In this document: in pieces, positions 6,397 to 14,583 of the stretch
How the letters are laid out: every line of letters begins with the position of its first letter
Numbering within the stretch: position 1 is the stretch's first letter
Origin: Candidatus Zixiibacteriota bacterium
GTDB lineage: Bacteria; Zixibacteria; MSB-5A5; GN15; PGXB01
Direction of reading: 5' to 3'
Assembly: GCA_024230695.1 (NCBI GenBank)
Contig: JAAERC010000551.1
Location: 1-20,613, forward strand
DNA: 20,613 nt
Made by a program: the position numbers and the translations under genes
The notes under the pieces: model-generated
The model's input: the letters and a program-made list of their open reading frames with translations, nothing else
Databases searched by the model: none
Told to the model about the DNA's origin: nothing

Positions 6397-6997
6397 TTTT
6401 GATTCTCCCCGAGGTTAAGTCGATCAGATTGCTTTTTAGTTTTTCTATCAGCGAAAGACGAGTTTTGACTGTTAATTTCACAATATCAGAAAAATCAGAT
6501 TCGATTATTTTTGCGCCGATCTGATGTATCGTTCGCTCGACATTACTATAATCTGAAAACTGCAGAACCATCGAAATATTATCCGTAATATATTTTTCCA
6601 AACTGCCTGCCTTATCCAAAACAGCTTTGGCCGTATCGGAATAGGCATGAGTCAAACCACCAGTGCCAAGTTTTGTCCCGCCGTAGTAGCGGGTGACAAT
6701 TAAAATCAGATTAGTCAGGTCAGGTCCTTCAAGGCGGTCATAGATAGGTTTTCCGGCGGTACCATTCGGTTCACCATCATCGGAATAACGAAAGATTATA
6801 TCTTTGCCCAAACCGACTCGATATGCAAAACAGTGATGAGTTGCATCGTAGTACTTTTTACGAATATTTTCCAGCACTGTTATCGCTTCATTTTCTGATT
6901 CACACGAAAATACCCGTCCAATAAATTTGGATGCTTTGATTTTTATTTCAGTTTCGGCATTACCTTTGATTGTGAGATAACTGTCCGGCGTTTCCAT
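6389..6997 (-). CDS. yigZ: YigZ/IMPACT family protein
   Basis: 202 aa, typical length for the family. The UPF0029 signature is clear: SDDGEPNGTAGKP (72-84) and TRYYGGTKLGTGGL (102-115), preceded by HHCFAYRVG (54-62). The C-terminal 60-70 residues match the small ferredoxin-like domain (DUF1949 type) of YigZ proteins. The molecular function of bacterial YigZ is unsettled; eukaryotic IMPACT regulates the eIF2 kinase GCN2. The ATG is 9 bp after the dprA stop, in the same operon. The ribosome site is weak (an AGG upstream). Confidence 0.92.
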   Translation of the reverse strand: METPDSYLTIKGNAETEIKIKASKFIGRVFSCESENEAITVLENIRKKYYDATHHCFAYRVGLGKDIIFRYSDDGEPNGTAGKPIYDRLEGPDLTNLILIVTRYYGGTKLGTGGLTHAYSDTAKAVLDKAGSLEKYITDNISMVLQFSDYSNVERTIHQIGAKIIESDFSDIVKLTVKTRLSLIEKLKSNLIDLTSGRIKID

Positions 6998-7006
6998 CAG
7001 AGAAAC

Positions 7007-7909
7007 CTAAACCAACGATTTGGTTATTATTTCGACCGCGTTTTCAAGAGTTATCGGGATAGCTCCCATCTCCAGGACTTTCTCAACACCCTTGTTATCT
7101 TTACCTTCCCGTTCGCACCCGTCGATAAGGATAAACATCAGCTTACCGAGTTCAACACAACATTTGGCCGAATCAAGCGTACCTGATGAATCGCCAAATA
7201 TCTCACCGATAATAACAGCATTGGATAAACCGACTATCAATCGATTTCGAGACATATTCAAACCGGGACTGTTTTTTGTGTCAGGTGAGTATTCTGATAT
7301 CAATCCGCCTTTTTCGACCATCTCTATCGACAAAGGAATATTTTCTTCTGGGTAAATATTGTCAAACCCTGAACCCAAAATCGCATAGCTTTTCCCACCG
7401 GCACGAATGCACCCGATATGCGCCGAGGCATCGATCCCACGTGCCAAACCAGAAACAATCGACACAGATTTTTTGGCAAGTAGTCCGGCCAGATCGACCG
7501 CATATCCAATACCTTCGATGGTAGCTTTATGTGATCCAACAATACCAACAGTTTTTTCATCTTTTTCGGGTAAACTTCCCCTGGTAAAAAATATTGGAGG
7601 AGGGTCGTTTAACTCATTAAACAGTTGTGGATAATCGTCATCGAACTGGGTACAACACTTAATCTCTCTTTCCCGCATTGTATTGATAAATTCCTCGGCA
7701 TCGTCGAGTGTCTCGTGACAATCGCAAATTCGTTTGGACCGCTTTTCTCCGAGTCCGTTGATCTCAAGCAAGTCTTCCATTTCGGCCCTGAAGATGTTTT
7801 CAAGATTTCCAAAATGAATCATAAGCGTGCGGAAAGTTCGTGGGCCGACTCTCCCAAAATGTCTTAGTGTCCATACCTGGGTCGCAATTGAATAATTTTC
7901 TATATCCAT
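7007..7909 (-). CDS. dprA: DNA-processing protein DprA
   Basis: 300 aa. DprA binds incoming single-stranded DNA and loads RecA during natural transformation. N-terminal helix-hairpin-helix/SAM-like region: LLEINGLGEKRSKRI (47-61). The Rossmann-like DprA domain follows: VGIVGSHKAT (121-130), SIVSGLARGIDASAH (150-164), ILGSGFDNIYPEEN (177-190), then a NRLIVGLSNAVIIGE segment. The C-terminal winged-helix domain of longer DprA proteins is absent or reduced to a short tail ending EIITKSLV; many DprA proteins are this short. First gene of a four-gene operon. On the minus strand TTGACT (7948-7943) and a TATAAC/TAACTT -10 lie within 40 bp of the ATG, a plausible promoter giving a very short leader. 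Confidence 0.93.
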   Translation of the reverse strand: MDIENYSIATQVWTLRHFGRVGPRTFRTLMIHFGNLENIFRAEMEDLLEINGLGEKRSKRICDCHETLDDAEEFINTMREREIKCCTQFDDDYPQLFNELNDPPPIFFTRGSLPEKDEKTVGIVGSHKATIEGIGYAVDLAGLLAKKSVSIVSGLARGIDASAHIGCIRAGGKSYAILGSGFDNIYPEENIPLSIEMVEKGGLISEYSPDTKNSPGLNMSRNRLIVGLSNAVIIGEIFGDSSGTLDSAKCCVELGKLMFILIDGCEREGKDNKGVEKVLEMGAIPITLENAVEIITKSLV

Positions 7910-8033
7910 AATAACAATGAAGTTATATTAAATTTATCTCAAAGTCAATTACCAGATCAATATGAAAAACTAAAATAATATGTCGAGATAATTATTAAGT
8001 TAAAAAAATGAACGATTTATTATATTGAAATAT

Positions 8034-8564
8034 TCAACTCTTATTTTTTTTGACAACTGCGGCAATACTAACTGCCACTCCTATAATTACTATCAGACTT
8101 ATTATAATTCCCGGCAGAGTAAAACCGCCAATAATAACTCTATCAAAACCGAATTTTATACCAACCACCATAAAGACGCCCAGTAGGGCAATAAAGACGC
8201 CAACAAGAACAGCAATTATAGAAACATTAGATGAACTGACCTGACTGCGGTACGGATCTATTTCCAGATGAGCATCCATCGATCTTTTTTCAATCCTTCG
8301 TTTGAAACGTATCCGATAGTCATCAAATTTCTCAACCAATTCCCAACCTGCCTTGGCCTCTTCCTGCCTGACTTTTTCAACCATTTCGGCGGTTTTAAAT
8401 TTACGGGTATTGGCCCGTACAATTTTAAATTCCCAGCCATCCAGATCATCGCCATTATATTTAGTCATCTTTTCTTCCTCTTCTCTCATTTTTTTTGCCG
8501 CCGCGGCCGCCGCAATCGCCGCCGCCGAACCGGCTATAATCGGGACAAAACTTCCGGATGACAT
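8034..8564 (-). CDS. Membrane protein of unknown function with a central soluble domain
   Basis: 176 aa. Hydrophobic Ala-rich segment at about 7-23 (IIAGSAAAIAAAAAAKKM), then a charged domain (30-105) with LDGWEFKIVRANTRKF and AGWELVEKFDDYRIRFKRR (72-90), then two strongly hydrophobic spans (about 113-136 and 145-171) and a basic tail KKNKS. The 'AGWELVEKFDDxRIRFKR' pattern recalls small domains found in assorted bacterial membrane proteins, but I cannot name the family. The ATG has AAGGAG 8 nt upstream. Monocistronic by position: it has its own promoter-like TTGAAT-18-TATATT (minus, 8619-8590). Confidence 0.75.
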   Translation of the reverse strand: MSSGSFVPIIAGSAAAIAAAAAAKKMREEEEKMTKYNGDDLDGWEFKIVRANTRKFKTAEMVEKVRQEEAKAGWELVEKFDDYRIRFKRRIEKRSMDAHLEIDPYRSQVSSSNVSIIAVLVGVFIALLGVFMVVGIKFGFDRVIIGGFTLPGIIISLIVIIGVAVSIAAVVKKNKS

Positions 8565-8589
8565 ATCAAGACTCCTTATCTATTTCTAA

Positions 8590-8619
8590 AATATACCGCC
8601 CCAAAAAACAGATATTCAA
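8590..8619 (-). promoter_or_regulatory. Predicted promoter of the 176-aa membrane protein gene
   Basis: On the minus strand, TTGAAT (8619-8614), 18 nt, TATATT (8595-8590). The start codon is about 26 nt further on, after an AAGGAG ribosome site. Confidence 0.5.
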
Positions 8620-8673
8620 TAAAATCGAACCCAATCGCGTTTATAAAACGACTAAATTAGTTATGTCGAAGTT

Positions 8674-9225
8674 CTACAATAACTTAATTACTTCCTGATG
8701 TAAATGTGCCCGATAGGCCAAACCGCCCGATTCCAATCTTTTGATTATATTTCTATAACCATCAAATTCGGCAAGTTCTACTAATCTAGCTTCTTTTATC
8801 TCACGATGATCGGTCGGTTCGATTTTCCCGGAGACATGTTGAGCTGTAAAAACATGAGTCCGCCAGGGGATTGATTTGCGTCCAAAACTAAACGAAACAT
8901 TTACCTGCAAAATATATCTTTGAAGTTTTATTTTACACCCGGTCTCTTCGTACGCCTCCCGGGCAACTCCCTCTTCAAAATCTTCACCCGGTTTGAGTCC
9001 GCCTGATGGTGCTCGATACAGCCTGTCAGGATAATGATGTTTGGAGTTCACTATTACTTTATTGCCTTTAAATATATACAGGGTAAAATCATGATTGCGT
9101 CCATATGACTGGGTCGAACGAATAAAATTATATTCATCCTCATCAACCGGTGCGTCCATCGCGATCACCGGTGGATAGCCGTAACGGTCGGCGACAATTT
9201 GTAACATTCTGGCGGTAAAATACAT
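8674..9225 (-). CDS. Nudix hydrolase
   Basis: 183 aa. The Nudix box G-x5-E-x7-RE-x2-EE-x-G is complete: G75, E81, R89, E90, E93, E94, G96 (SGGLKPGEDFEEGVARE then AYEETGC). It would hydrolyse a nucleoside diphosphate linked to another moiety using Mg2+; the substrate is not predictable. The N-terminal 45 residues (YFTARMLQIVADRYGYPPVI) are family-unspecific. The gene starts 1 bp after the M24 peptidase stop, so the two are co-translated from one mRNA. Confidence 0.9.
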   Translation of the reverse strand: MYFTARMLQIVADRYGYPPVIAMDAPVDEDEYNFIRSTQSYGRNHDFTLYIFKGNKVIVNSKHHYPDRLYRAPSGGLKPGEDFEEGVAREAYEETGCKIKLQRYILQVNVSFSFGRKSIPWRTHVFTAQHVSGKIEPTDHREIKEARLVELAEFDGYRNIIKRLESGGLAYRAHLHQEVIKLL

Positions 9226-9226
9226 A

Positions 9227-10420
9227 TTAACCCAAAAGTGGAATTATTTCCTGTTGAATTGGCTGAGTAGTGACCTCGGGACCATCCTCGGTCATCAACA
9301 GATTGATTTCAGTTCGCATCCCATGATCTTCCAAATATATTCCCGGTTCAATTGAAAAAAGATGACCGGTATGAAGTTTCCTGCGATCTTTGGTTTCGAT
9401 ATTATCTATATTTGGTCCGGGGCCATGACCCTCTTCTAAAATTGAGTGACCGACCCGATGGAAAAAATACTTACCATATCCGGCATCGCTAATCACTTTT
9501 CGGCAGGCATTGTCAACCTCATATCCGAAGACCGGGTCCGTTTGGCCGTTTTTCTCCCAGAGGTATGAAACCGCGGCATCTCTGGCTGAACTGATAAGTT
9601 TAAATTCTTCCGCATATTTTTCAGGGACAACCTCGCCGGCATATGCCATCCAGGTGATATCGGCAAACACCGCGTGAGGTTTTTTGAACTTGGCCCAAAG
9701 ATCGATTAATATAAGTGAATCTTTATTAATATCGGATGGTTTTTCTTCGCCGGAGTCATAATGCGGATTACAGATATTAGCATCGACAGCACAGATCGGT
9801 GCGAAGTCGGTCGTCATCTCTTCCTGCTCAAATCGTTTCATCATAAAATCAACAACCATCCGCTCGTTGATCGTCTGCCCGCGATCCAGAAACTCTTTGA
9901 TATGTTTGAATGCGTCATCTTTGATACAATTAACAATTATCGCCGCGTCTTTGTGCATCTTTACTTGTCTCTCGGTCAATCGCGCCTGGAATCCGGCGAC
10001 AATATCAGCCGATGAAACAACTTCGACTCCATACGATCTGATCAGCTCGATTGTGCCGGCATCAACTAAGCCGACATATGGCAGTCGGCCAAACCGGGAA
10101 TACTCCATCGCTAATTTTCCGGCTCCCTGCAGAAGTTTGGGGATGTTTTCCTCAAGCGTTTGATATGTGGTAAAATAAAGTTTTTTGCCCGGGAGCGATG
10201 CAAACCGTTCTTTTTCGATCATATTAATAAGCGCCACCGGTTCACCTTCGGCTGGGATTAGATAAAACCAGCGCCGGGTCATATGCATTGAAAGATCAAG
10301 AAATTCTACGGCGATTGTGTTTCGTGCATGAAAATCAGCGAGTAGCCAGCCGTCGAGATTTTCATCTTTCAAGTATCTTTGGATTTTATCCAGTTTTTCT
10401 TTTTCTAATTTTCCAGACAT
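9227..10420 (-). CDS. M24-family metallopeptidase, Xaa-Pro aminopeptidase-like
   Basis: 397 aa from the preferred ATG at 10420-10418. N-terminal creatinase-like domain (about 1-150; LDGWLLADFHARNTIAVEFL), then the pita-bread catalytic domain. All five expected metal ligands are visible: Asp in LILIDLWAKF, Asp in VFADITWMAY, His in RVGHSILEEGHG, Glu in FSIEPGIYLED and Glu in MRTEINLL. Such enzymes remove an N-terminal residue preceding proline, in the cytoplasm. The frame opens upstream at a TTG (10468), which would add 16 residues (SGIYLILGQKLWESV). That TTG lies only about 5 nt past the predicted transcription start and has no ribosome site, so the ATG, with an upstream GGGA and a 50-nt leader, is favoured. 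Confidence 0.92.
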   Translation of the reverse strand: MSGKLEKEKLDKIQRYLKDENLDGWLLADFHARNTIAVEFLDLSMHMTRRWFYLIPAEGEPVALINMIEKERFASLPGKKLYFTTYQTLEENIPKLLQGAGKLAMEYSRFGRLPYVGLVDAGTIELIRSYGVEVVSSADIVAGFQARLTERQVKMHKDAAIIVNCIKDDAFKHIKEFLDRGQTINERMVVDFMMKRFEQEEMTTDFAPICAVDANICNPHYDSGEEKPSDINKDSLILIDLWAKFKKPHAVFADITWMAYAGEVVPEKYAEEFKLISSARDAAVSYLWEKNGQTDPVFGYEVDNACRKVISDAGYGKYFFHRVGHSILEEGHGPGPNIDNIETKDRRKLHTGHLFSIEPGIYLEDHGMRTEINLLMTEDGPEVTTQPIQQEIIPLLG

Positions 10421-10479
10421 AACAGATTCCCATAATTTTTGGCCTAAAATCAGATAAATCCCAGACAATTTATATTGTA

Positions 10480-10508
10480 ATTATACGTGAGTTGAAAACT
10501 CTTGTCAA
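10480..10508 (-). promoter_or_regulatory. Consensus sigma70 promoter of the M24 peptidase-Nudix operon
   Basis: On the minus strand, TTGACA (10508-10503), 17 nt, TATAAT (10485-10480): an exact match to both hexamers with optimal spacing. The -35 begins one base after the stop codon of the upstream symporter gene on the same strand, so the peptidase genes can be expressed independently of the TPP riboswitch. Confidence 0.85.
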
Positions 10509-10509
10509 T

Positions 10510-11889
10510 CTATAATGAAATACGTTTTTTCTGACAAAAAATATAAAATAAGGCTGAAATAAGTAAGCCCGGGAAGATCGGTTCGAGGCTGAGCCAGTAT
10601 GTGCCGTCAATGCTTAACTTTCCAGACATCAACCAGACAAATGAAACAGATCCCGAAATAATTATTGACCATAGTGCTGTATGTGATCGCATTTTGTGTT
10701 TTCCGTTGAACGCAAAAAACAGTGGGATAAGTAACGCCGGTGTGCCGACCGATCCGAAGTCATGCCAGATATCAACTACCGATTCAAAAAACAGTGCCGC
10801 AATAAGTGCTATTCCTGCTGACAGAATCAATCCGATGCGAGTGAAATATGTTATTCTGTTTTCGGCGATTTTAAACATCCGCCAGACTATATCCCGACTG
10901 AATGTCGAGGCGGCCAGAAACGAATATGAGTCTATCGTTGACATCACTGTTGCCAGTAGAGACAACGCAAAGAGACCAAGTAGTCCGGCCGGAAGAACTT
11001 TTTGTGCAAGTGCCGGAAACGATGCTACCGGATTGGTCAATTCAGGTAACAATGCCCGAGCATAAAGTCCGCATGAGGTAGTAAGAAAATCAAAAACAAT
11101 CCAGAACAAAATCGATACGAGTATTCCGTTTTTGGCAACTTTGGCCGATTTGGCGGCATAACACCTCTGATAAAAAGCCGGTTCGATCAATGTTGACAGT
11201 GCAATAACATACCAGACTGCGATATACCATCCCGAATTGCCTCCATGCCATGTAAGATGTGTTTCGGGAACAGAATTACTAATAAACTCAAATCCGCCGT
11301 ACTCTATAAAAAGAAAAATAAACAGAGTTATAAACCCGGCGAACATCAATCCGAATTGCATCAGATCGGTTCGCACGACTGCTTTAAACCCTCCGAGATG
11401 AACATAAAAAACCGAAAACAATGTACCTAATACCGCCCCGATCCATAACGGCCAGCCAAAAAGGATCTGTAACAACACCGACAGCATCAGTATATATGCG
11501 GCAGGAAGAGTCATAAAAAACAAGATAACCGAACCGGCCACAGCGGTAGGTTTGCCGTAGACATTAGCGAGTTTATCGGGTATTGTTAATACTTCCGCCT
11601 GACGGGCTCTTTTGGCTAAAAACAGCGCGAACAACATCGCGGCGATATAATATGGAATTCCAAAGACCAGCCAGGTCGAAACACCATACAGATAACTGTA
11701 CTCACCGACCCCAAGTATCCCGCCATACCACGATGATACCAAGGTCGCCACAAAAGCGGGGAGAGTCAGCATCCGACCACCAAGAATAAAACTCCCGGGT
11801 GACGAGTCACTTTTGTGACGTCGGGATATTCCCAGATATATCAATCCGGCGAGATAAGCTAGAATAATTATGTAATCAATTGTGTTCAA
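10510..11889 (-). CDS. Sodium:solute symporter family (SSS) transporter, candidate thiamine or precursor transporter
   Basis: 459 aa, about 13 hydrophobic segments, inner membrane. The N-terminus (NTIDYIIILAYLAGLIYLGI, then SFILGGRML) and the TM8 signature VMSTIDSYSFLAAS (Na2-site serine and threonine region) identify the SSS/LeuT-fold family, which couples solute entry to Na+. The start is a TTG at 11889, 6 bp after the TonB receptor stop, with AGGA just upstream; the next Met (residue 41) would cut off TM1. The coupling places it under the TPP riboswitch in front of the receptor, so thiamine, HMP or a related precursor is the likely substrate. The family alone does not reveal substrate; this rests on the riboswitch. 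Confidence 0.9.
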   Translation of the reverse strand: MNTIDYIIILAYLAGLIYLGISRRHKSDSSPGSFILGGRMLTLPAFVATLVSSWYGGILGVGEYSYLYGVSTWLVFGIPYYIAAMLFALFLAKRARQAEVLTIPDKLANVYGKPTAVAGSVILFFMTLPAAYILMLSVLLQILFGWPLWIGAVLGTLFSVFYVHLGGFKAVVRTDLMQFGLMFAGFITLFIFLFIEYGGFEFISNSVPETHLTWHGGNSGWYIAVWYVIALSTLIEPAFYQRCYAAKSAKVAKNGILVSILFWIVFDFLTTSCGLYARALLPELTNPVASFPALAQKVLPAGLLGLFALSLLATVMSTIDSYSFLAASTFSRDIVWRMFKIAENRITYFTRIGLILSAGIALIAALFFESVVDIWHDFGSVGTPALLIPLFFAFNGKHKMRSHTALWSIIISGSVSFVWLMSGKLSIDGTYWLSLEPIFPGLLISALFYIFCQKKRISL

Positions 11890-11895
11890 TATTTC

Positions 11896-14328
11896 CTACT
11901 CAAAGTCTAATTTTAACTGCATAAAATAATTTGCCTCGGCGCCGGGGAAGTACTCACCATACCATGTCCCGCCCCACTCATAGGCATACCCTGATTGTTC
12001 ATAAATTTCATTAAAAATATTATTCATCCGAGCCGAAATGGTCAGGAAACCATTATCACCGATTTTTCCAAGCGGCACCGAAAACGAAATTGATGAAAGC
12101 AAGTACGGATCAATTGCCAGATCGTCTATCCCGCCGTTTTCAATATACTGTTTGCCGACCGCTCGCAAACGATAAGTGAGATGTAATGGCTTTTTGTCCC
12201 AATCAACAATCAAGTTCACAAGATAGTTTGGGAAACCGGCCACCGGATTATCTGAAAAATCAGTTGTGTCATCAACAGTACCATCCCAGTCGGTATCATT
12301 GTAAACAAAATACTTTTTTATTCTGTTATAATTATATGAAGCATTACCGCTGATCGAAAGATATTTATTGATTTTATATGTTCCATCCAGCTCTATCCCG
12401 GCATGGACCGAACGGTCAGCATTACCAAGAATCGCGCGTCCGTTATCATCAAGCCCGCCCTGAGGAATGATCTCATCAACAAATTCCATCCAAAAAAGAT
12501 TTAATCCCAGTTTGGCGTTGTCGTTGTTCCAGTTACCGCCCAATTCAAAATCATAAACTCTTTCCGAATCAGCCGTTAGTTTACCGTTTATAATCGAAGG
12601 CGCCGTGTCCGGCTCGTCGGCCTCAAAGATAGTCTGATCGGCCGGTTCGCGAGAGGAGATCGCAAAACTAACAAAGAGATCGACTTTATCATTAAGCAAA
12701 TATGTCAGACCAATTCGTGGCGATAAAAACAGCCAATCAAGATCAAATGCTTCGGCTGAATATGCACCCAGGGCGTTGCGATTAAAATCATATCTCAAAT
12801 ATTTAAGCTGGATATTACTCATCAGGCGAATTTTATCCGAAAGGTTATAGTAGTTTAAAGCATATAACGAAACAAAATTCTTTTTGCCGAAATATTCGTA
12901 ATAGCGATTGCGGGGATTAATACTTCCCAAAAGATTCTCAGCCCAAACCACCTGACCCCAATGTTCTGAGTTGAAATGATAATATGATAATCCAAAAGTC
13001 GCCTTACCCTTATCATAGTTCCAGTCAAATCGCGGGTTCCAGCCATACTGATTTTTTGTGACCCATTTTTGACGCACCAGATCGACTTCGGTTATACTCG
13101 GATCAGCCAGATTTTCAGGCTGAATATTGTACTCATCAACATCACGCTCGTCTTTAAACTGTTCATAATATCCTTTACCGCGAATATAATAAAGGGTGTT
13201 TTTGAATTGTATTTTTTCATTTATTGTAAAAGTGTTATGAAGTTCATAGTGTGGTTGATCAAAGTTGTCTGTGGCGTTTTCATAGTCAAGTCCATAAGCG
13301 CTATTACTTCGGTGATTATTTGACAATGTTCCGCGATCGACACCATAATAGGCCAGATGCATCTTCATCGGTCCGCCATAAATATTGATCGTGGTAGTCA
13401 TATTCTCATCAAGCCGCGACAATGAAAAATAATAGGCCCAGCTGTCGGACCATGAGTTTTCTCTATATCCACCGCTATACATTTTTGAATAACGTCCGGC
13501 AAATGACCAGCGACCGTCTATCAATCCCGATGAATATTCAACCGATTGCTTACGCATCTCAGAGACAAAATTATGATTCGCCGAAAACTGTCCGTAACCT
13601 GTTGTCATAGATATTTTTCGCGGACGTTCCAAACCGGATGATGTGATATTTACCGAACCGCCAAATGAAGCATCACCATAAAGTGAATTCCCAACCCCGC
13701 GTTGCACCTGGATATCGGAAACATCGGCGGCGAAATCAGGAATATCCACAAAATAAGTAGCATGATCCTCCGGATCATTTAGCGGGACACCATTAATATA
13801 GACGGCAATACGTTTATCATCAAATCCGCGTATTTTTATATAACTATATCCCAAACCGCCTCCGGCATCAGCGTAAGAATAAAGATTCGGAGTTGTTTCC
13901 AAAAGCAGTGGAAGTTCACTGATCATATAATCCCGTTCGATATCATTCTTCGAAAAATCGGAATAACTAATTGGCGATAATCTTGATTCCGCTCGCTCGG
14001 CGGTCACTTTAATATTCTGTCCCGGATAAATAGCCCGTTCAAGAACCATATTTATTTGGGTGGAACTATTCTCAGATATTTTTTGCATCTTTGGTATAAA
14101 GCTGATATGACCAAAAGTAATATAAGTAGGCACCATATCACCTGTCTCAAGAGTAAATATTCCATTTTTATCAGTTGTTGTAGAAAGTGCGGGGATGTCA
14201 GTTTGAATATTAACTCCCTCAATCACCAAATTGTCTTTATCAACGACCCGGCCCCGAAATGTTACCGCGTTTGCATATGAAAATAGCAGGATTAATAAAA
14301 CCAATAGATTCAAAAGCAAATTTCTCAT
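11896..14328 (-). CDS. TonB-dependent outer-membrane receptor, predicted for thiamine or a thiamine precursor
   Basis: 810 aa from ATG 14328. Signal peptide at residues 1-20 (RNLLLNLLVLLILLFSYANA), a carboxypeptidase-regulatory-like beta-sandwich (about 23-105; VTFRGRVVDKDNLVIEGVNI), a plug domain (about 115-225; IKIRGFDDKRIAVYINGVPL, VQRGVGNSLYGDASFGGSVN) and a 22-strand-type barrel ending in MQLKLDFE with the penultimate Phe expected for barrel assembly. Receptors of this kind import scarce nutrients with energy from TonB. The frame is open to a TTG at 14355, but that codon lies inside the riboswitch terminator; ATG 14328 has AAGGGA 7 nt upstream and begins the signal peptide directly. The TPP riboswitch 77 nt upstream gives the substrate prediction. 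Confidence 0.92.
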   Translation of the reverse strand: MRNLLLNLLVLLILLFSYANAVTFRGRVVDKDNLVIEGVNIQTDIPALSTTTDKNGIFTLETGDMVPTYITFGHISFIPKMQKISENSSTQINMVLERAIYPGQNIKVTAERAESRLSPISYSDFSKNDIERDYMISELPLLLETTPNLYSYADAGGGLGYSYIKIRGFDDKRIAVYINGVPLNDPEDHATYFVDIPDFAADVSDIQVQRGVGNSLYGDASFGGSVNITSSGLERPRKISMTTGYGQFSANHNFVSEMRKQSVEYSSGLIDGRWSFAGRYSKMYSGGYRENSWSDSWAYYFSLSRLDENMTTTINIYGGPMKMHLAYYGVDRGTLSNNHRSNSAYGLDYENATDNFDQPHYELHNTFTINEKIQFKNTLYYIRGKGYYEQFKDERDVDEYNIQPENLADPSITEVDLVRQKWVTKNQYGWNPRFDWNYDKGKATFGLSYYHFNSEHWGQVVWAENLLGSINPRNRYYEYFGKKNFVSLYALNYYNLSDKIRLMSNIQLKYLRYDFNRNALGAYSAEAFDLDWLFLSPRIGLTYLLNDKVDLFVSFAISSREPADQTIFEADEPDTAPSIINGKLTADSERVYDFELGGNWNNDNAKLGLNLFWMEFVDEIIPQGGLDDNGRAILGNADRSVHAGIELDGTYKINKYLSISGNASYNYNRIKKYFVYNDTDWDGTVDDTTDFSDNPVAGFPNYLVNLIVDWDKKPLHLTYRLRAVGKQYIENGGIDDLAIDPYLLSSISFSVPLGKIGDNGFLTISARMNNIFNEIYEQSGYAYEWGGTWYGEYFPGAEANYFMQLKLDFE

Positions 14329-14353
14329 TACAGATCCCTTTATTTTGGCCAAC

Positions 14354-14390
14354 AAAAAATCCGCCCGGCGAATAAATCGCGCCGACGGAT
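14354..14390 (-). terminator. Intrinsic terminator of the TPP riboswitch expression platform
   Basis: On the minus strand, ATCCGTCGGCG (14390-14380) pairs with CGCCGGGCGGAT (14371-14360), with one bulge or wobble, followed by a run of T (14359-14354). It lies between the aptamer and the receptor start codon, which indicates that ligand binding reduces transcription by attenuation. Confidence 0.8.
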
Positions 14391-14403
14391 AAAACGAATC
14401 TAT

Positions 14404-14494
14404 AAACGTTTCCCTACGCCGGCATTATCCGGATCAGGTTAGGGGGGTATAATCTCAGGCGCGTTTTTTGTTAATTGCGCCACCCCCAACGGAG
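14404..14494 (-). promoter_or_regulatory. TPP riboswitch (THI element)
   Basis: The conserved core is on the minus strand in the correct order: GGGGGTG (14487-14481), CTGAGA (14458-14453), ACCTGAT (14439-14433), the ATCCGGATAATGCCGG arm, and GCGTAGGGAA (14419-14410). CGTT (14491-14488) pairs with AACG (14410-14406 region) to close P1. TPP aptamers sense thiamine pyrophosphate. This one is followed by an intrinsic terminator and a TonB receptor-symporter pair, so thiamine sufficiency should switch off uptake. Confidence 0.95.
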
Positions 14495-14514
14495 CCTCTG
14501 TTTGGCTTTTTTCT

Positions 14515-14542
14515 TTTATATATTTACGCTAATACTGTCCAA
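14515..14542 (-). promoter_or_regulatory. Predicted promoter of the TPP riboswitch operon
   Basis: On the minus strand, TTGGAC (14542-14537), 16 nt, TATAAA (14520-14515), starting transcription about 15 nt before the aptamer. The spacing is one below optimum and nearby A/T gives alternatives. Confidence 0.45.
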
Positions 14543-14572
14543 AAAATCAAGACCTTTTTGACAAATTACTCG

Positions 14573-14578
14573 TATAAT
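14573..14578 (+). promoter_or_regulatory. -10 element of a probable leaderless promoter for the metallophosphoesterase gene
   Basis: A perfect TATAAT ends 5 nt before the ATG at 14584, so transcription would start at or next to the start codon. There is no Shine-Dalgarno sequence. A TTGACA is present but only 9 nt upstream of the -10, so it is not a usable -35; at normal spacing the -35 is weak. Confidence 0.5.
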
Positions 14579-14583
14579 TAAAC

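Noticed and set aside
10601..11065. A 154-codon plus-strand open frame
   Set aside because: It is antisense to the SSS symporter; the composition (Ser, Asn, Ala rich without pattern) is that of a shadow frame.
14560..14578. TTGACA and TATAAT as a normal promoter for the metallophosphoesterase gene
   Set aside because: The hexamers are only 9 nt apart, far too close for sigma70; only the -10 is credited.
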